Part shown: in pieces, positions 11,553-22,682 of the stretch | Position numbering within the stretch: the first letter of the stretch is position 1 | Layout: each line of letters begins with the position of its first letter | Source: Solanum dulcamara | Lineage: Eukaryota; Streptophyta; Magnoliopsida; Solanales; Solanaceae | Direction of reading: 5' to 3' | DNA: 64,000 nucleotides | Assembly: GCF_947179165.1 (NCBI RefSeq) | Contig: NC_077242.1 | Location: forward strand, 51,655,097 to 51,719,096 | Notes under the pieces: generated by a model | Databases searched by the model: none | The model's input: only the letters and a program-made list of their open reading frames with translations | Told to the model about the DNA's origin: nothing | Position numbers and translations under genes: made by a program

Positions 11553-12560
11553 TTGGTTGATGTTGATCCAATTCCTAGTAGTGACATATCTTTTGCACAT
11601 GAAGGAATACAATATACTAATGTCGATGGGGATCAAGATCAGAATGATCATCAGAGTGTAGAACTTGAAGATGCTCCTAGTAATGATGTTATAGTTGATC
11701 ATCCACCAACTTATATTCAAATGACTCCTCCAGATGCTCTAGAAACCTCTTGTAGAAGATCTACTAGGGAGAAGCTAAAGTCAACACGTTATTCTCCTAA
11801 TGAGTATATACTTTTGAATGACATGAGAGAACCTGAAGATTATGATGAAGTCATGCTAGATACTAATAGAGATAAATGGATAGAAGCCATGGAAGATGAG
11901 ATGAAGTCACTTCATGAGAATGACACATATGAGTTAGTGGAGTTATCGAAAGGTAAGAAAGCTTTGACAAATAAATAAATCTTTAGAGTAAAGCAAGGGC
12001 AAATACATCTGCACCTAGATATAAAGCGAGGTTAGTTGTCAAAGGTTTTAGCCAGAGAAAGAGATTTGACTTTGATGAAATTTTCTCTCCCGTTGTGAAA
12101 ATATCTTCTATTCGCATGGTTCTAGGCTTAGCTGCAAGTCTAGATTTTGAGGTTGAGAAGATGGATGTCAAGATTGCTTTTCTTCATGGTAATTTAAAAG
12201 AAGAAATTTACATGGAGCAGCCTGAAGGTTTCGTGGTTAAAGGAAAAGAAAACTATGTGTGGAAATTAAAAAAGAGCTTGTACGGCTTGAAACAAGCTCC
12301 AAGGCAGTGGTACTTAAAGTTTGAATCTGTCATCAAAAATCAAGGATACAAGAAAACTTTTTCAGTTCATTATGTATTCTTTTAGAAGTTCTCTGATGAT
12401 GATTTTATTAACTTACTACTTTATGTGGATGATATGTTGATTATTGACAGAAATAAATCTAGAATTGTATTCCTTAAGAAGGAGTTGAGCAAATCATTTG
12501 CAATGAAGGACTTGGGGCCAGCAAAGAAAATTTTAGGCATACAAATTCATTGAGATAGAA
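11553..12560 (+). pseudogene. Copia reverse transcriptase (broken)
   Basis: Start of the RT domain: WIEAMEDEMKSLHENDTYEL (end of frame 11553-11978). It continues in a second frame (12095-12385) with MDVKIAFLHGNLKEEIYM and SLYGLKQAPRQWY. After a stop at 12385 comes the catalytic LLYVDDML at about 12419. Stops and a frameshift near 11978-12000 inactivate it. The YVDD motif itself is preserved. Confidence 0.85.
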
Positions 12561-12599
12561 AGAAGGAGTTATCATTATCCCAAAAGCAGTATATTGAGA

Positions 12600-13398
12600 A
12601 GGTACTCAAGAGATTCAATATGACAGAAGCAAAAGTGGTTAGTACTCCTCTTGCTAAACACTTTAAGTTGAGTACGATCCAGAGTCCATCTACTAATGAA
12701 GAGAATAAGGAGATGTCATGTATTCCATACTCTTCTGCAGTTGGTAGTTTGATGTATGCTATGGTTTGCACTAGACCAGATATTGCATATGCTGTTGGTA
12801 CTGTTAGCAATTTTTTTTCTAATCCTGGAAAGGAACACTGGAATGCAGTGAAATAGATACTAAGATATTTGAAGGGCACTTCAAATATGGAGTTGTACTT
12901 TGGTAGTGGCAAGACTGAACTTGTATGCTACACAAACTCTGATTTGGGAGGCAACCTTGACAATTCAAAATCCACTTCTGGTTATTTGATCACTTTTGCA
13001 AGGGGGGCTATTTTCTAGCAATCTAAACTACAGAAGTGCATAGCTCTATCCACCACAGAAGCCGAATATATTGCTATCACTGAAGGTTCCAAAAAATTAC
13101 TTTGAATGAAGGAATTTATGAAGATCTTGACTTTGAGCAGTCAAGGTTTGTCTTATTCTGTGATAATCAGAGTGCTATTTATCTCACCAAGCACTCCATC
13201 TTTCATTCTAAGTCCAAGCATATTAGTAGAAAGTATCATTGGATTAGAATGGCCGTGGAAGAGAAATTATTTGAGATTGAGAAGATACACACTGATGACA
13301 ATCCTTCAGATATGCTTACAAAAGTGGTGATCGCAGAAAAACAAGAGTTTTGTAGAAGAGCGACAGGCATGAAGCCTGTCAAGAGTTCCTCCACTTGA
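12600..13398 (+). pseudogene. Copia RT C-terminus and RNase H (broken)
   Basis: The frame at 12620-12856 carries MYAMVCTRPDIAYAVGTVS, followed by a stop. RNase H parts follow: ALSTTEAEYIAI at about 13045, then a frame from 13102 with LFCDNQSAIYLTKHSIFHSK and IHTDDNPSDMLTK. The frame ends at 13398, just before the PPT. At least three stops interrupt it. Confidence 0.85.
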
Positions 13399-13431
13399 AG
13401 TCTATTTGGCCTCTTGGCTGGAGGGGGAGTT

Positions 13432-14089
13432 TGTTGGGATATGGCCCATGTTCTAGCCAAAGGCCCCTGGCCTAATCCTATTTATAAAATAATTGGAATA
13501 ATTCTTCTAATTTGGTTCCTAATTCTATTTGGAAAAGGATTGAAATTATAATCCTATTTGGAGTTGGTTTTGGCTTTAGAAAAAAGTATCACTCTATAAA
13601 TAGGATGATTTGACAAAATTATATAATTGTTCATTGGTAGTGTCTTTGAGAGACATTAGGCACATAAGAGAGATTTTTGAGAGAGCTTTCAACAAGAGAG
13701 AAGAGAGAAGAAAAGGGTGTTTTCGTAGCAGTTTTGCTTCTCTAATAAAAAATGTTCAAATTGAGTTTTTTGATTCATTAAACGTTGGATCGGTCTAAAG
13801 TTTTTACTGAGTGTTTCTAACATCTTAGCGTTTTATTTGAACAGTGAGGATCGGATTTGGAGGGCATAAACATCTCAGTTTAGGTCCCGAACTATAGCTT
13901 TATTTTGAGTAATTTTCTTTCTATTACTTTTGTTGATATAGCTATTGTTTCTCCTTACTTGGCAATTGTTGTGTAGTCATTTAGGAGAAATTTTTTAACC
14001 CTCTTATTGTTATAGTGGAGCATTTTGGATTTTGAAGATCCCATGGTTGTTACCTTCGATTTGAAGGGTTTTTCCCACGTTAAATTTTG
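13432..14089 (+). mobile_element. 3' LTR of the copia element (interrupted at right)
   Basis: Starts TGTTGGGATATGG directly after the PPT GGAGGGGGAG. A TATA-like CTCTATAAATAGG lies at 13593. It appears to be cut at 14089 by a second LTR (14090-14552), because a second, similar promoter region begins there. The terminal part of this LTR was not recognised after 14552. Confidence 0.65.
13593..13605 (+). promoter_or_regulatory. TATA box of copia 3' LTR
   Basis: CTCTATAAATAGG, about 160 bp into the LTR, a typical position for the U3 promoter of short copia LTRs. Confidence 0.5.
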
Positions 14090-14552
14090 TGTTTGCCCCG
14101 ACTTTCCTAGTATAATTAGGTTTTCCTTTTCCTAAAAGGAAAATATAAAGTCTCCATATTTGGCTAGTCCTTTTTCTTATAAGAAAAGGTTTATGACTCT
14201 ATAAATAGATGTTTATTCCTTCTAACTTGGTAGCATTCACAATGTAGTCCTAGGGGCTTTGAGAGTTTTGTGTAGGGGAAGAAACGATGAGACACAAGTG
14301 TTACGTTAGCACTTGTGTGAACCTCTTTTTATTCCGAGTGAATTGTATGAGGTTATTTCTCTCGATTATTTGTACTCTCATATTTATAGTGGATTGCTCA
14401 TCTCCTCTTGTGGATGTAGGTTGGTTGACCGAACCACGTTAAATATTTGTGTCTCTTTTGATATATTTCTCGTTTTTGTCTTCGTACTTATGGTCTTTCG
14501 AGGTTTGCGTTGCTAGCTTCCGCATGACACCTAATTATTTTCGTTCCTAACA
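14090..14552 (+). mobile_element. Second copia-type LTR (probable solo LTR)
   Basis: Runs from TGTTTGCCCCGACTTTCC to CGTTCCTAACA. It has its own TATA-like box (CTCTATAAATAGA, 14198) and a 3' end style (GTTGACCGAACCACGTTAAA, CTTCCGCATGAC, CCTAACA) that I recognise from Solanaceae copia LTRs. Flanks TTTTG (14085-14089) and ATTTG (14553-14557) are a near-match TSD (4 of 5). No PBS or internal region follows, so it is probably a solo LTR inserted in the first element's LTR. Confidence 0.55.
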
Positions 14553-14556
14553 ATTT

Positions 14557-15260
14557 GGACTATGCAAAATAAAATATTTTTAACGTCAGTTAGTAATAAA
14601 CATACAACTAAATATACAATCTCACAATTAATTGTTCTTACCTTGACATTCCCACATGGGTTATTAGTATCATTTGGCACTGCATGCCTTGCAATTGTTC
14701 TATAAATCTGATTAAATCAGACACTATTATATCAGTTGGTTCCATTGGTTGTCCTTTCTCAAATGTCACCACCTTTCTTTCTTACAGATTTCTTGCATGA
14801 ATTTTCTTATATATTTTTGTCCTCAAACTTATTTCTTCTCATATATCCCTAGATTGATGTAACATCCAAGAAATAAGAAAAAAATTACAAGGTTTAAGAC
14901 ATACATTTTGTACCACAATCGATATCAATTTCCTCAGCACACCAAGTCTCGCTAATTTTTTTTTTGTTCCACAAGATCATTAAGTCCTTTATTATGTTAA
15001 TCATTAAAGGAGCAGGCATAAACTCAACATCATCTACTGTGTGGATGTCATGTTGTTTTTCACCACCTATGTGTATCCCTTGTTGGTAGGATCGACTTCC
15101 TCTTCACCTATTTGCAGTTTGATAGCTCCTGAATATCATGTTATTTCTCTTCTTCACCTTGTTCTTTTCCAATCACATGTTAAGTATGAGCATCCACCTT
15201 TGAAGACGTTTGGAACATGAAGTTGGGCAAAGGTAATTTGATGAAAGCACAATAGACATC
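14557..15260 (-). pseudogene. CACTA-like (En/Spm) transposon remnant
   Basis: On the minus strand a segment near 14650-14780 reads VTFEKGQPMEPTD followed in another frame by TIARHAVPNDTNNPCGNVK. This resembles the 'GQP.GPT....F...' and 'IAR' part of plant Ptta/En/Spm transposase-like proteins. No long frame remains. With 7918-8127 on the same strand, it suggests one element split by the copia insertions. Evidence is short motifs only. Confidence 0.35.
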
Positions 15261-18207
15261 TCAGCGATGTAACACCCCAAGTTCAACCACTAAAATGGGC
15301 CTCCAATACATTTGACGTTTTCCATTCTCCTACTTTTCTATTGAACTGTTTTAGTACTAGTATTCTTCAATATTTTCGTGGTATTATCTATCTTTCTTGA
15401 AATGGCAAAGGAGAGTGTTGTGTTAATGGATGGAATGCCCCTCTTTGTAAAAGAACTTGTGGCTGGTGGTGTAGCTGGTGGATTTGCTAAGACAGCTGTT
15501 GCTCCTCTTGATAGTATCAAGATCTTATTTCAGGTGAGGTGCCTTATCTGTTTATTCCTTCCTTTTCTGTGAGATTTTCTTCTGCGTGCGTCCGTACAAC
15601 TTTTTCCGAGTGGATTTCTTTTGTGGAAGATTACTGAATTTGTTAGTCAAGATAATGAAGAACTAATTGCAGTGATTGTTATTTCCACTCCCACGATTTC
15701 TAATTGTTCTTGAAAATTTCGTGTTGCTCTTCTTACTCTATTGTTTTACTGCCTTAAGAGGGAGGACTGGGCAGATTGAGTATGAATTCAAGGGATACAA
15801 TATTGCTTTTTTCAAATAAGAACTTTTCCATATATAGAACCTGAAAAAGTCCATGCACTATTGAATCGGTATGCCTGGCTGGATGCAAGATATGTCTTTA
15901 ATATACACTTTTATCACTAAACCACAGTTAATTAATATATACTTTTTTAAAATCTAACTCCACAGGTTATATTGATTGGTTTGGTACAAATATCAAGTGT
16001 GAATGAGTATTTAGGGACTGATCCAATGTTCTTCTTAGTTGTCTATTTTGTTCGACAAATTACCATTTGATTTATGACTTCTGTATTTTCTTCAGCAAGT
16101 TTCTGTAATCCACCATGCTCTTTATTCTAAGAGAAAATTTAGTCTGGTTATTACGAGCTCGAAGGTAGAATGAGATGCTTGAAGAACCTTCTTGACTTTT
16201 AGCAATATACAAGTGAATCTAATGGTTGAAAATTCTTCTAGCATTATGAGATTTGCATCTGCTGTCACCTTTCTGGAAGTTCAACTTGATAGTTCTGTTG
16301 GTAGAATATTACTCAAATGATGGGGTGGACATCTAGTTTAGGAACCTTTGTAATGTTGCTACTCAATTACAAAGTGGAATATAATGAACCCTTTGAATGA
16401 GGGCTCTAGAATCCTGGAAGATCAAATTCCTTATCTTTGCATTTCCATCTTTGCAGACCAGACAAGCGGAATTTCAGAGCTTGGGGCTGTCAGGATCCTT
16501 TACAAAAATTGCCAAGACAGAAGGAGCTCTCGGTTTTTTCAGGTGAAAGATCCACTGTTTCTGTCTCAATGGAACTTGGAGGTGTATTATTTATCTTTTA
16601 AGTTCACATGTTTTGCTGGTGGAACTCTTCTCTAGGGGAAACGGAGCTAGTGTTGCTCGCATTGTCCCATATGCATTACATGGTCTATGAGGAGTACCGC
16701 CGCTGGATTATACATAGTGTTCCTGGAGTTGGGAAAGGTCCCATTTTAGATCTCATAGCAGGATCATTTGCTGGTGGAACTGCTGTAGTCTTTACCTATC
16801 CACTTGATTTAGTTCGAACTAAATTGGCTTGCAAGGTACGAGAATAAAGAGGACATATTCTTTGGTTTCCCGATCACACACATTGACTCTCTGTGAAAGC
16901 AATATCAGATCAGAGATTGGCAACTTAATCAAATTTAACTACTTGTGAAGTGGATTCTGTTAGTCCTAAGGAAATGGATCGGTTGAATTCCTAGTTTCCA
17001 TGAGCAATCTTGTACTGCTTTTCTTATGATCGTCTAGGTTGTTGGATCCAAGAAGTTGAATATGCAAGACAGGTGAACAATTTTACGAAGGGATGCAGGA
17101 CTGCTTTTCAAAAACATACACCGAAGCTGGAATAAGAGGGTTGTACCACGGAGTTGGTATGAAGTCTACCTCACAAGCCACAACAATTCAGATTACGTTT
17201 TTTTTTTAATCAAGTTTGTTAGTTTAATAACCATGCTGTGTTTCCAGCACCATCACTCTTATGGAATTTTCTCATATGGGAGGCTTAAATTTTACTTCTA
17301 TGAGAAAATGATAAGCGATGTCTCTGAGGAGCACAGGGAGTCTATCACAGTAAAACTAGCATGTGGATCTGTTGCAGGACTACTTGGTCAGACTTTCATG
17401 TATCCTTTAGATGTTGTGAGATGGCAGATGCAGGTACGTACAGTGAGACTGTAAAAGCCAAAGAAGTATTCTTGTGACCAACTTGCTGTTGGAATGACAA
17501 AGAGGAGACAAATATTTCAGGTACAGCTACTCTCCTCATCTATCACCAGCCATGAAATGAAAGGAACAGTTGATACTCTTGTTATGATTGTACAAAGACA
17601 TGGATGGAAGCAACTGTTTTCTGGACTTAGCCTCAATTATCGGAAGGTAAGGCAATGACTATGCTTCTCTTACTATTATATATTTTTCAAAAAAAGAAAA
17701 AGATTATAATTTCATCATGATTTTCAAATTGGCATTACCTTGCCTTATCAAAAGAAAATTCATGATTTTCAAATTGGCAAATCGCCTCCCTGTGCTATAG
17801 AAAAGACTTGAGCCTCCCAGTAATGCCATTTTAACCCTTGACAAGATACAAGAGTCGACCCGTTTGCTCACCTCCTCTCACCCTCCCCTCCTCCGGTTAA
17901 ATTAAGTAAAAGTCGAGTTCAAGGCCCAAGATATCCACCTTCCCTAATATAAGAACCCTCTATACTAAAACAATCAGAAGTATGGCCTTTTTTGAAGAAA
18001 AAAATATGAGATTGCAAGCTATAATTGCTTTTCTTCTTCTTCCCAATCCATAATTGTCGGTATAATTCTAGACATTGTGAAGATGCATTAAAGAAGCTAC
18101 CAACTATTTTTCAATATGATCTGTGAAATAAAATTTCAGATTTAACAATTTTGATCAGTCTCACAGATTAATTTTAACATGTCAAAACCATTTTTACTTG
18201 GCAAACT

Positions 18208-19587
18208 CAGTGTTTTGATAAGCGAGAAGCGGAAAAAAGCGACGGGGGCTCGCTTCACAGAAGCGAGAAGCGTGAAGCGAAGCGCATGCTTTTTTCAGAA
18301 AAAGCGCTATTTAGTATAAAAATATAAAATATAAAATATAAAATATAAAATATGCATAGATAAATAATCAAGAACTCAAAAGACTTAGATTAAAAAGTAA
18401 CTAGATAGTCAATAATCCTCATAAGTAACAACATATAAAGCAAATGCATAACCAAATCACAAAGAGAGCAAAATCCTATTCTTCAACAAGATCCTCAAAC
18501 TTTTGAAGTGCCATCAACAAGGGTTCTACTTCTACTTGGTCCTCATCTTCTTCCTCATCGGAGGACTCATCAACAAGAGTTCTACTTCTATTTGATTTTG
18601 AACATGAACTTGAACCTGTAGCTACTCTTTTTTCCTTGCCCCTTAAAGTACTCCCCCTAAAACCATAAATATTCTCCTCCACACCACTAGCCGTAGCAAC
18701 TTCACCATAAGTGACTGGCCTGCTGCAGCAGTGTTTTAAGTCAAAAATTGGCCATGAAAGTGGTCTATGGGCTCCACTTTTTGATAAATTCCCTTTATGC
18801 AGTTAATTAAACATCCAATAACCATTCTCCACTTCATATCACCAGCCCACTAGCCTAATAAAACAGCTGCAGCAGTATTAAAAAAAAATAAAGCAGCTGC
18901 AGTGGGTAATAAAGCAGCCCTTGTTTTGTGTAATAAAGCAGCCCTTGTTTTGTGTAATAAAATCACTATAAAAAATTCAACCAAATTTTTCAGCTCAACA
19001 AATTAATTAATATTATATGATAAAATGATTTATGAGAAAGAAAATCATGATACAGATAGAAAAAAACAGAGAATAGCTTAACAAAACAGAGGTCACTGAG
19101 AACCCAAATCAAAAAAAAAAAAGGGCCAAAACATACCAGCAGCTGCGCAGAACTGCACTGCTGGCTGGATAGAAACAGAAAAAGAAGATGAGAAGAAGTG
19201 ATGAAGAGAAAAAGAGAAGAACATCACAGCGGCAGAAGCTGAATAGAAATAAAAATAGAAAGAGAAAGAGAAGAAGAGAAGAAGAGAAGAAGAAGAGAAG
19301 AAAAACTAACCTGGTTGAAGTTTGAACTGACGAAGTCTCGAAGAAGTCACAGCAGCGAATAATTAATTGTAAGTTTACAGATTTGTTCTTTTAAAATAAA
19401 CCCTAGTGCCGCTTTTAACAAATAAGTGCGCTTTTTTCTCGCTTCAACATGAAGCGCGCTTCTCGCTTCTTCCATGAAGCGCACGCTTTTCTGTTTTCGC
19501 TTCGCTTCACGGTATTGAAGCGCTAGTGCCTCGCCTCGCTTCGCTTCACGCTTAAAGCGAGCGCTTTAGCGCTTTTTCACAACACTG
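18208..19587. mobile_element. hAT-like DNA transposon (non-autonomous), 8-bp TSD
   Basis: The element begins CAGTGTTTTGATAAGCG and ends CGCTTTTTCACAACACTG, imperfect terminal inverted repeats. It is flanked by a perfect 8-bp duplication GGCAAACT (18200-18207 and 19588-19595), the hAT hallmark. Subterminal regions on both sides are packed with AAGCG / CGCTT words, typical of transposase-binding subterminal repeats. At 1380 bp it encodes only a short acidic frame (18476-18682, minus), so it must depend on a transposase elsewhere. Inside are a 24-bp tandem duplication (GCAGCCCTTGTTTTGTGTAA, about 18910-18960) and a purine tract (19250-19310). It sits in the last intron of the carrier pseudogene. 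Confidence 0.9.
18476..18682 (-). pseudogene. Short acidic frame inside the hAT-like element
   Basis: A 68-codon minus-strand frame starting MEENIYGFRG, with a Ser/Lys-rich middle, an acidic run DESSDEEEDED and an end ALQKFEDLVEE. Acidic C-terminal tails occur in hAT transposases, so it may be a transposase tail remnant. It is too short and simple for a firm call. Confidence 0.3.
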
Positions 19588-20070
19588 GGCAAACTTGGAA
19601 TCGCAAATATGGTTTTACCTAGGGCATTACTCTAAATAAGCACACTTGCGATAGATAAAAACAGTTAAGCAAATAAAACAGTTTATAGATAACTTAGAGA
19701 ATTGAATATATAATATAAATTAATTTATCTGGAAAAATCCTCATGTTCTACAGTTTTTAGATTGAAATTAATATCGTGTTGGATAATTTTGTACTAAGGT
19801 AGTGAAGGGAAAACAAATGAAAAATATGATTGGTTAAACGTAAAACAAAAGTATAAGAAGGATCTAAGCCTGTTTTTTCCAGGTAAAATGCAAGTTGCTA
19901 GAACCAAAAGTGGGTAATATTCTCTGTTTCCTATATTATTATATGTATTACTGGCCCTTATTAACGTGATTACTGAAATAAAGGTTGTACCATCCGTTGC
20001 AATTGGATTTACTGTTTATGATGTGATGAAATCATACCTGAGAGTACCTCATGAGATGAAGCTGCTGTAG

Positions 20071-20867
20071 AAGTAATTGTTACCCGCTGCAGAAATAGTC
20101 AACCATCATACCTGCACTCTTAACAATCCTTTTTTCAGGCTCAGAATTTGCAGTTTAAAGTTTGTACTACTCATATCTTTTGAGAATAACACAAGCATAA
20201 TTGTTCTTTGAACAAGTAGTTGACGCAGCAAGCAATTAGATGAGACTACTGCTGGTTCCACCTATAACCGGTAGGATCCCTTCAGTATATAAACACAGTT
20301 ACATTGCAAATGTGTAAATTAAAGCTTAATGTCGTGTAAATGAAAGTTATCATTCATTCCATCATTTTACACATCCAGCATCTCTTTATCTTGAACTCTG
20401 CCATTCCATTTTGTTGTGTGTCATCATAGAGTAATTTGCAGTTCCTTTAGTTCTACATCAGTATGACCTTAACAAATTAAAGTAGCATACCTCTATGTGC
20501 TGGACTGGGTCAGTGCGAATTTCAACTCTGATAATCGTCAAATCTTTCTTATAGCAAATCTTGAGCCCATAAAATATTAGTAATAAAAGCCACTCTTTAA
20601 TATTCATCTTTTGTTGCATCTGCTATTATTTATTCAGTTAGCCTTCGGAGGTAATAGAAATTGACAAAGACAGTTCAACATTTAGCCAATAACAAGAAGT
20701 GGCAAGTTTGGGGAGACTCTATTTATTCTCAACCAAAATAACCATATAACTAATGTACAATCTGATATCATCCTGTAAACATGATTCCTGAGAACGTCTT
20801 GCACCTAGTAGAGTTACAAATTCTACAATAAAAATCGTAGTAATAGCATGAATATAGACTAATGACT
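20071..20867. other. Intergenic, convergent 3' flanks
   Basis: No gene seen. It lies between the 3' end of the carrier pseudogene (plus) and the 3' end of the PPR gene (minus). On the minus strand an AATAAA hexamer (plus TTTATT, 20722-20727) lies about 140 nt past the PPR stop and is a candidate polyadenylation signal. Confidence 0.5.
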
Positions 20868-22268
20868 TCACCAGTAGTCATTACAGGAGCATTTACCATC
20901 TCTGAAATGATGAAACCGCTTGTTATCTCTGACAATCAACTCTCGCCCAACAATCCTTGACATGATCTTAATGGCGTTGTGACAGTCACCACATATTCGG
21001 AGGTTCTTGATAATCCTAAGAGTTGTTCTAGCTGGAGTACTAATTAAACCATATGCAATAGCCAACCGCTCACTATGATACATCAATGCTTGCTCCTTAG
21101 CCCCTTCGTCAATATCATGAAGCACATACCTCGTGTCTGGTACATAACCAGCATCCCTCATCTGCCCACTTAAGCCTTTCAGTTTTTCATATGCATCTTC
21201 CCTATGTGGAATTGTGCTCTTGAACTCATTAGCTCTATCTTTACCCTCAAGCATATTAAACTCAGAATGTCTTTTCGGAAATGGTGCAGGGGGCTTATCA
21301 TCCATATTTTGGGAAAAGTCTAACCTAATGAGCAGCTCCTCCGTTCGATCTTCAAGTTCAATATCCCCATTAATTCGTGCAAAATTTATTACGGCCTCCC
21401 ATACTTCTCTTGTAGGTTCAATAGGCATGTTTTCAAGAAACTCTAGCGCTTCATTCAAATGCCCAGATTTTCCCAAAACATCAATGATCCCTAAATAATG
21501 CTCTACTCCGGGAACAATACCATAATCATTCTTCATTAATTCAAAATACATAAAACCTTCTTTCACGGCCCCATTATTAGCACAAGCCGAAAAAACCACA
21601 GAAAAAGTGTCCCCATTGGGCTCCAACAGCCTAAGTTTTCTCATCTGCTCAAACAAAAGCAAGCCACTCTCCCCATCTCCAGTTTCTGTATATCCACTAA
21701 TCATCAAGTGCCATAGCTCCAACTTCCTTTCACGCATTTTATCAAACACTTTTCTCGCATTCCTCATGCTTCCGTTCTTAACATACATTTCCACTAACTT
21801 ACCATTCAATTCAATATTGTTACTCCAGGGGGAACGCAATAAGAGCTCATGCACCTTCTCCCCAACGTCCGAAGACGCAAGTTTAGTACAATAGCTCAGC
21901 AATGTCTCAAACACCTGAAAGTCAGCGCCAACGCCCTGGGAAATGTACTCAATTACTTGGTCAACCTTACCTTCATTGCATAGAGTCATCAAGCTAACAT
22001 CAGCTTCTGAGATGGGGCTCAATGTTACTGGGTCAGCTTCTTTTTGGATAGGAGTATTGGTTCTTCTGTAATCTTGCTTGTTATTCCGGCGAGGTCTCGA
22101 TTGTGGAGAGTAACCGTTGTTGTTACGGGAGGTGGTGGTGCTGCGGTCCTGTGGAGCAGCGCAGAGGGGTCGGAAAAACAGTGTAGAAGGTGGAATACGG
22201 AATTTCAAGTGGGTGTTAGGGGAGAAGATGGAGTTAGCCGTTCCGGGGAATGAGGAGAGAGACGCCAT
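20868..22268 (-). CDS. DYW-type pentatricopeptide repeat protein (DYW2 / At2g15690-like)
   Basis: An intact 466-codon single-exon gene. Residues 1-75 are Ser/Arg/Asn-rich with few acidic residues, consistent with an organelle transit peptide. Residues about 85-315 hold a short run of PPR/E-type helices, e.g. [20 protein letters not shown] (157-176) and [20 protein letters not shown] (185-204). A PG-type motif GYVPDT (374-379) precedes the DYW domain, with HSE (398-400) and CGDCH (426-430) matching the cytidine-deaminase zinc signature HxE...CxxC. It ends CSCNDYW. DYW proteins act in C-to-U RNA editing in mitochondria or chloroplasts; this short-repeat, near-complete DYW type is closest from memory to Arabidopsis DYW2/MEF8-clade proteins, which can act as partners of other editing factors. 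The ATG is chosen because an in-frame transit-like peptide follows and no longer frame exists upstream. It is the only intact non-transposon gene here. Confidence 0.93.
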   Translation of the reverse strand: MASLSSFPGTANSIFSPNTHLKFRIPPSTLFFRPLCAAPQDRSTTTSRNNNGYSPQSRPRRNNKQDYRRTNTPIQKEADPVTLSPISEADVSLMTLCNEGKVDQVIEYISQGVGADFQVFETLLSYCTKLASSDVGEKVHELLLRSPWSNNIELNGKLVEMYVKNGSMRNARKVFDKMRERKLELWHLMISGYTETGDGESGLLLFEQMRKLRLLEPNGDTFSVVFSACANNGAVKEGFMYFELMKNDYGIVPGVEHYLGIIDVLGKSGHLNEALEFLENMPIEPTREVWEAVINFARINGDIELEDRTEELLIRLDFSQNMDDKPPAPFPKRHSEFNMLEGKDRANEFKSTIPHREDAYEKLKGLSGQMRDAGYVPDTRYVLHDIDEGAKEQALMYHSERLAIAYGLISTPARTTLRIIKNLRICGDCHNAIKIMSRIVGRELIVRDNKRFHHFRDGKCSCNDYW

Positions 22269-22682
22269 GGGAGAGGGTTTGCCAGAATCCCACAGATTAT
22301 CTGAGAGGCGTTAAGTTTGGAAAAAGAAGCTAAAAGGGCCACTTGAAGTTGAACGAACGAAAAGGAATTTTTTTTTTTTTTTTTTTAGAAAGTACTTGAG
22401 AACATCCTTGAATTTGGTATATATTATTAGTTTTGTTTTTGAATTATTAAAAGCCTTAAAAATATCAATTTATTTGACTAACTGAATTTAAATACACCCC
22501 CAATCTGGCATATGACGTAGCAAGTGGTCTCAAACTCATGTAAGAGCATGAAAATCTTAATAAAAAACCGAGAAAAATGTTGAAAACACATCTAAACTTG
22601 GCGAGAATTTAAGAGTGTATTTCACTTATATTACAAAATTGATGGTGTATTTAAGTTCAGTTAATCAAGTAGAGAGGTGTTT
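22269..22682. other. 5' flank of the PPR gene up to the first G-family LTR
   Basis: No gene. A run of about 19 T (22368-22386) lies roughly 100 bp upstream of the PPR ATG, as poly-A on the sense strand. A TATATATTATTAG-like stretch near 22418 is a weak TATA candidate on the minus strand. The G1 retroelement begins at 22683, so the PPR promoter region is at most about 400 bp before retroelement sequence. Confidence 0.5.

Larger units (their letters stand above)
9376..14089 (+). mobile_element. Degenerate Ty1/copia retrotransposon, Tork-like
   Basis: Order of parts is PBS (9381), gag, protease, integrase, reverse transcriptase, RNase H, PPT (GGAGGGGGAG at about 13420) and 3' LTR (13432-14089). 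Integrase preceding RT defines Ty1/copia. The sequence style (CTRPDIAYAV, FLHGNLKEEIYM, ALSTTEAEYIA) suits the Tork lineage. The 5' LTR is missing or unrecognisable, and the coding region is split by many stops and frameshifts, so it cannot make a full polyprotein. It seems inserted in, or juxtaposed with, CACTA-like debris present on both sides. Confidence 0.85.
15402..20070 (+). pseudogene. Mitochondrial carrier (CoA-carrier-like), seven exons, frameshifted
   Basis: The product would be an inner-membrane solute carrier with three tandem repeats, closest from memory to the plant mitochondrial coenzyme A carrier. Exons inferred from GT-AG sites and frame: 15402-15533, 16457-16542, 16636-16835, 17038-17156, 17248-17433, 17521-17646, 19984-20070. 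Exon 1 starts [11 protein letters not shown]. Carrier signatures are PLDSIK (exon 1), PLDLVR (exon 3) and PLDVVR (exon 5); the last reads RWQMQ where RRQMQ is usual. Exon 3 lacks about 8 bp near 16675, so VARIVPYA and [11 protein letters not shown] lie in different frames. Exon 4 has a stop and frame change after KLNMQD. Exon 5 has one extra base in CTCTTATGG (about 17256-17264). Exons 6 and 7 are intact and end at TAG 20068-20070. All splice sites are conserved, so decay is probably recent, or these are assembly errors. The last intron is enlarged by a hAT-like element. Confidence 0.85.

Noticed and set aside
15402..20070. Intact functional mitochondrial carrier gene
   Set aside because: Three separate frame-breaking differences in exons 3, 4 and 5 cannot be avoided by shifting splice sites without losing conserved carrier motifs.
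21214..22314. Plus-strand frames opposite the PPR gene
   Set aside because: Antisense shadows of a conserved 466-codon gene with clear DYW motifs.
22678..22682. TGTTT as G1 left TSD
   Set aside because: The right end of G1 is outside the window, so it cannot be tested here.
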